Source: Micropterix aruncella
Taxonomy: Eukaryota; Arthropoda; Insecta; Lepidoptera; Micropterigidae
NCBI GenBank assembly: GCA_944548615.1
Contig: OX155980.1
Location: forward strand, 54,991,903 to 55,055,902
DNA: 64,000 nt
Direction of reading: 5' to 3'
The translations under genes and the position numbers were made by a program. Of the stretch, positions 60,019-64,000 are shown in pieces (positions within the stretch are counted from its first letter, which is position 1; each line of letters begins with the position of its first letter). The notes under the pieces are model-generated. The model was not told the DNA's origin, did not search any database, and saw only the letters and a list, made by a program, of their open reading frames with translations.

Positions 60019-60984
60019 TTAATCCTTTGTCAAGAAAATACCTACTTACTTTTGTTATAACTTTTACTCTGTCTGTCTACTCTACCTCTAAAAAGTAAGA
60101 GTTTATTTTATAATTTGATTATTGTAATTTGTAATTTTATTAAAATGTTTAATTAAAACGTTTCTTAAGTGTTTAAAAAAAACAGTTTAATTTCCTCGTA
60201 AATCAATAAATTGCTGGATCCGCGCTGGCTCCAGCTGGAATAATGTTGGTCCAGCAAAAATCCAGCTGGATTGAAAATGCTGCTGGATTGCAATCGCTAG
60301 ACACCAGACAGCGGTTAGATCTTTTGATATGTGGTGCTACCGTCGAATGCTCCGTATAAGCTGGACATATAAAGTTATGAACGAAAAAGAGCTTCAGCGT
60401 GCTGGTACGACCCGAAAATTGTTGCATACCGTTAAAAAGCGCAAGATTGAATATCTGGGGCACGTGCTGCGGCATGACAGATATCAGCTGCTTCAACTAA
60501 TATTGATGGGCAAAATTGAGGGTAAACGACGCCGTGGAAGGTAAATAAGTCGTGGTTGTGCAATGTCAGAGAGTGAACCGGGATCACCAGTACGGAACAG
60601 CTTTTCCGGATGGCGCAAGACCGACAAAAGTATTCAGATCTAACGGCCAACCTCCAGTAATGGAGAGGCACTTCGAGAATAACAAGAATATGCTGGATAT
60701 ATATTTCCAAGGAATACCAATCATTACACAATAAAGCAGTTGTTATTTTATTGCCATTTTCAACTTCTTACCTTGGTGAGCTAGGATTTTCAGCACTCAC
60801 AAATAAAAAGAGTTATAGACGGGAAAGCTGCTTTCAGTTAATGAGAATATGAGGTTATCATTATCCAATATTCGACCCCGCATTAAACATCTGTGTAATT
60901 TGCATTAGGCGCAAACCTCACATGAATTTTATTTTGTCATAAAATTTATGTATACATTATATAGTTTCTTAATTAAAAGACAAG

Positions 60985-61830
60985 TTATTCCTACGTACCT
61001 CCCTTGTTACAATCTGATATAGTTTGCGATTTTAGTACAACCTTCTAAAGTCCTGGAAAAATATTTAGTTGAATAACTACATTTGGTGAAAAATTAACGG
61101 ACCAAATTTTATGAAAAGTTATTGTATTTTCTTGAATAAGTACTCAGTCATCGAAACCGCCGGATCTCATACCCGCACCGCCACCGCCATCGCCCACTTT
61201 AAGTGATATTACTACGATATTCGAAGGTTAGTCGTCGTTGACCGCAAAGTTCTTGATTTTCATCTTTGTAACAGTGATGGTCCTATCTGCCCTAGGGACA
61301 TCGTCGCGACGCACAATAGGTCATTGCTAGGAAATATGACAGAAATTCCAAATAAATAAATTGATAAGAAAAAAGAAAATTAAACTGATGAGAAATTGCT
61401 AGAATGGCAAACTAAATAAATATTATAAATTGAATATGCATCGATTGCCCGAAAAAAATATTATTTACTGCCTTTTTTTTTAAATTTATTTTGAAAAATG
61501 GAACAATTATAAATGATTCAAGGCGAAACAATATTATGTCATGCCGACTTCAGATCACGGCGAGAATCCCCGAGAACCCCCCAGAAAAAGGGTGTAAATA
61601 CAGTTTCATTTATGCAAAAAAAAAAAAAAAGTCATTTCTCATATTTCAATATTTATAAAATTTATTTTATTATTGTTGATACCCAAATCGCAAGTATTAG
61701 GACCTTGCATGGAAAATTTTGATTTCCTAAAAAATACCGTAACCTATATTTCTATTCATTTACCAAATTGCAAAATAATTCCTGTCAAAGCGTCATCATT
61801 AGGCTTCAATTGTCAGTCTGTGTCATTTCG
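60985..61830. other. No gene recognised
   Basis: AT-rich; a poly-A run at 61616-61630. The mariner left end presumably lies near 61800 but I could not identify its TIR. Confidence 0.4.
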
Positions 61831-61868
61831 TTAAAGTGTCAACAACGGTAATTTTGTTAGCTTCGAAG

Positions 61869-62860
61869 ATGTCGAAATTTGAGCCGACAAAACGTCATTT
61901 GTGGGAAGCAATGCTTTTCTGCTTTCATCTTAAGAAAACTGCCGCAGAATGTCATAGATTGCCGCTGGAGGCTTACGGGGAATTTACTCCGACAGAAAGG
62001 ACTGTTGAGACTTGGTTTCTCCGATTCAAAAGTGGTGATTTCGACATGCAAGACAAAGAGCGCCCAGGCCAGGAGCAAAAATTTGAAGAAGCCGAATTGG
62101 AGTCCATACTCCATGAGGATTCGAGTCTGACGCTGGCAAAGATAAGTGAAGTGCTTAATGTTCATCCCTTAACCGTTTCGAGACGTTTAAAATCTATGGG
62201 AGTCATTCAAATGTAAGGGCATCGAGTTCCTCACGAGTTGAAGCCAAGAGACATCGAAAGACGTTTCACGACTTGTGAAATGCTCCTTCGCCGTCAGAAA
62301 AGAAAAGGTTTTCTCCACCGAATAATCACCGGCAACAAAAAGTGGATCTATTACGAGAACCCCAAACGCAAAAAATATCGCTCGTACTCCGGTGAATCAC
62401 TTCCATCGACCTCAACAGCCACGCCGAAGAGAGACATTCACGGATCCAAGGTAATGCTTTGCATTTGGTGTGACCAAAAGAGTGTCATCTATTTGGAGCT
62501 GCTGAAACCGGGAGAAACCATCACGGGCGATCGCTACGGGCGACCTCAGCTCCAGAATTTGAGCGATGCTGTGAAGACCACGCTCCACCATACGTCGCGA
62601 TGCAGGTCAAGAACTTCCTGGAAACGCTTCGCTGGGACATCCTACCTCACCCGTCGTACTCCCCAGATATTGCGCCATCCGACTACTATTTGTTACGGTC
62701 AATGGCCCATGGCCTTTCCGAGTAGCGCTTCCAGTCTTTCGAGGATATTGAAAAATGGCTGGATTCGTGGATAGCCTCCAAGGACGAAGACTTTTTCCGC
62801 TGGGGAATCTGTCTCTTGCCAGAAAGATTTGAGAACGTCATAGCTATAGTACGGCCAATA
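61869..62860 (+). pseudogene. Cecropia-type mariner transposase remnant
   Basis: The ATG at 61869 starts MSKFEPTKRHLWEAMLFCFH, the classic start of this mariner group, with the helix-turn-helix region (FEEAELESILHEDSSLTLAK, HPLTVSRRLKSMGVIQ) to a stop at 62214. It goes on HELKPRDIERRFTTCEMLLR and LHRIITGNKKWIYYENPKRK, where the catalytic GDEKW has become GNKKW, so the first Asp is lost. After an internal deletion of about 35 codons and a frameshift come NFLETLRWDILPHPSYSPDI and APSDYYLLRSMAHG (third Asp), a stop, and DSWIASKDEDFFRWGI, LLPERFENVIA. No TIRs identified. Confidence 0.85.
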
Positions 62861-62925
62861 TCAACGTGCACTTGGAGTCATAAATCATTAGGCCGGACCT
62901 CTCGCTCACACTCGCTGTCTTTCGC
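62843..62925 (+). repeat. Third copy of the inner segment of the 32.2-kb repeat
   Basis: ctatagtacggccaatatca … ataaatcattaggccgg aligns over about 55 bases with 32208-32262. It begins directly after the mariner coding remnant. Confidence 0.5.
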
Positions 62926-62964
62926 TCGCACTATGGGGATGCGTGTTTTAAAAATAATAATAGC

Positions 62965-63076
62965 AGTATCGATGGATTATCGATGTATCGATGGAATATC
63001 GATGGATTATGATGGATCGATGGTTGGATCGATAAAGATGACAATAGATATCGATGGATATTATAGATTATGATGA
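62965..63076. repeat. Degenerate (ATCGATGG)n simple repeat
   Basis: The words atcgatgg and atggatt(a) recur about ten times in irregular order. Confidence 0.75.
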
Positions 63077-63346
63077 AAATTTTCGATGGGTTTATTTGTA
63101 ATAATTGGTTTAGTTAGTTTTAAACTCATTTATTAAGAAAAATTTTCATAAATACAAACTAACGTATACATGCAACAATAAAGTGAAATAAAAGTTTAAA
63201 GAATATTAAAAAAATATCTACATTAACCTAAATATTATCTTAAAATGTAACATGAAACTAAGTACTAAATATTACAAATTACATTTTAACAAAAAATACA
63301 ATTATAGGTTGGTCAGGCTAAACAAATATATTAAAAAAGCTATATT

Positions 63347-64000
63347 TTACTCGTCATCTGAACTGCTGTCGCTGCTATCTTGTAGATTTATAACCAAACG
63401 GTGCTGGTCTCTGTAAATATATTTTTCAAAATCAGCTCTTTGCAGATCTTCCGCGTGTTTAACACACTTGGCCCAATTTTCCTGTGTAACATTTTCGACG
63501 GCTTCGTGAAAGAATTTCTCGACATCTGCTAAATTAAACGTATTGTTCTTCGAAGCGACTTCTCCTTTAACCTGAGCCCAGATGAGCTCAATAGGATTAT
63601 ATTGACAGTGGTATGGTGGTAAGCGTATCAATTCGTGTCCTAATTCGTTTGCCAATTGATCCAAAGCATACACTTTCGAAGGATTACTTGCTTTCACCTT
63701 ACGTATTAACTCCTCTACAATCTCGGTACTTTCAAAAGCAATGTTTTTTTTTCTCAACCATTCTTGTATTTCTGCTTTCTTCGTTTTTGAATTAGGTATC
63801 TTTTCGAGCTGAACTGAATGGTAACTTGCGTTATCGACGATAATAATGGATGGCTCTTCGAGTACTTTTAAAAAACGTTCGAACCACTCCATATATGTGT
63901 CACCATTCATTTCTGTATGATAGTCTAAGTTCTTAGATTTCACCGCTCTAAACAACAATTTAGCCTCTGGAACGAAACCAGTCCTTGCAGAACCAGCATG
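63347..64000 (-). CDS. IS630/Tc1-mariner-like DDE transposase, C-terminal part (runs off the window)
   Basis: The minus strand is open from the window edge (HAGSARTGFVPEAKLLFRAV) to a stop at 63347. The visible part has NGDTYMEWFERFL, then IIIVDNASYHSVQLEK with the second catalytic Asp, a charged spacer (KTKKAEIQEWLRKKNI), YALDQLANELGHE, and LPPYHCQYNPIELIWAQVKG with the catalytic Glu. It ends in an acidic Ser/Asp tail (DSSDSSSDDE). The first Asp and the DNA-binding domain lie beyond 64000. No stops or frameshifts over 218 codons, so it may be intact or recently active. AT-rich 3' flank follows at 63077-63346. Confidence 0.8.
   Translation of the reverse strand, partial: HAGSARTGFVPEAKLLFRAVKSKNLDYHTEMNGDTYMEWFERFLKVLEEPSIIIVDNASYHSVQLEKIPNSKTKKAEIQEWLRKKNIAFESTEIVEELIRKVKASNPSKVYALDQLANELGHELIRLPPYHCQYNPIELIWAQVKGEVASKNNTFNLADVEKFFHEAVENVTQENWAKCVKHAEDLQRADFEKYIYRDQHRLVINLQDSSDSSSDDE

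Larger units (their letters stand above)
58604..60299 (+). mobile_element. hAT element with TIRs and 8-bp target duplication, nested in the LINE
   Basis: The 8-bp duplication gacaccag lies at 58596-58603 and 60300-60307. The TIRs are tagcgattgcaat and its complement attgcaatcgcta; TAGCG fits the hAT TAGNG/CAGNG rule. Both ends carry many copies of a subterminal word, gctggatcc/ctggatccagc, probable transposase-binding sites. Length 1696 bp. Its transposase is truncated. A perfect 18-bp hairpin sits at 58816-58856. Confidence 0.92.
58427..60735 (+). mobile_element. LINE 3' part nested in hAT copy B
   Basis: DQEIKTWIEIARASFNKMRK, VLCCRKINLRLRKCILHCY and GSEAWTIKEDT up to 58603; then, after the inner hAT, MWCYRRMLRISWTYKV, KIEYLGHVLRHDRYQLLQL, SWLCNVRE and …gagaggcacttcgagaataa. 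This is the C-terminal end of a LINE RT protein family common in insects and also present at 19840-20232. It is 5'-truncated and contains stops and a frameshift. Confidence 0.8.
57739..60980 (+). mobile_element. hAT element, copy B, interrupted by a LINE
   Basis: It begins cagtggttttcaaccggtgt then gccgcgg, a hAT-type terminus shared with copy A at 42830. Coding remnants at 58230-58400 (VKGFPNIDIKTYDSVRDSFN) stop where a LINE enters at about 58427. After the LINE, at 60740-60850, the hAT C-terminal dimerisation motif resumes (LLPFSTSYLGELGFSALTNK). The right terminus was not found. Much of the transposase is deleted. Confidence 0.7.

Overview
The window looks like moth or butterfly nuclear DNA: AT-rich, with no operons and almost entirely built from transposable elements. 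The assignment to Lepidoptera rests on Helitron ends of the type common there (TCCTACTAATATTATAAA... starts and ...CTAG-T ends), CR1-like LINEs with short-motif tails, a cecropia-type mariner and an R1-clade LINE. I recognised no complete host gene. The only host-type coding sequence is a captured piece of a CLIP-domain serine protease at 4.3-5.05 kb, lying inside a retrotransposon.

Layout. 0.4-0.55 kb: tRNA-derived SINE. 1.15-6.55 kb: CR1-like LINE with a large internal deletion, split by a 0.3-kb LINE tail and by a 1.19-kb insert that carries protease and CLIP sequence between 11-bp target duplications. 7.8-8.2 kb: two long TA runs. 8.6-10.6 kb: Helitron-like and LINE-tail sequence, then very AT-rich DNA with broken coding-like stretches. 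11.41-12.73 kb: a 1.3-kb palindrome bounded by TTAA. 12.9-13.13 kb: promoter-like GC-rich block. 13.23-16.19 kb: Tc1-like element with TIRs, a nearly intact transposase and a probable GC-AG intron. 16.5-17.6 kb: R1-clade LINE end with a 14-bp target duplication. 19.1-21.1 kb: two LINE ends and a copy of an unfamiliar ~0.65-kb dispersed repeat (family A; four copies plus a scrap here). 28.3-30.0 kb: Helitron-like element with a ~280-bp tandem array. 30.7-31.7 kb: LINE end. 32.33-33.63 kb: complete but broken mariner between inverted repeats. 35.7-36.1 kb: LINE piece. 37.9-38.4 kb: GC-rich block with a core promoter. 39.8-43.4 kb: mariner and hAT debris and a second SINE. 44.9-49.1 kb: family A copies and LINE pieces. 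51.5-52.3 kb: foldback element and a short Helitron with three 5' ends. 54.9-56.7 kb: minisatellite and an internally deleted Helitron. 57.74-60.98 kb: hAT containing a LINE containing another hAT. 61.8-62.9 kb: cecropia-type mariner remnant. 63.35-64 kb: IS630/Tc1-mariner-like transposase open to the window edge.

There is no joint pathway here; the content is a record of repeated insertion, nesting and decay. I found no convincing new biological system. The observations most worth checking are the captured protease fragment, the restored DD34E spacing after intron removal in the Tc1 element, the TTAA palindrome, family A, the triple-start Helitron and the three-level nest. Coordinates of decayed elements without clear ends are approximate, and all homology calls are by eye.
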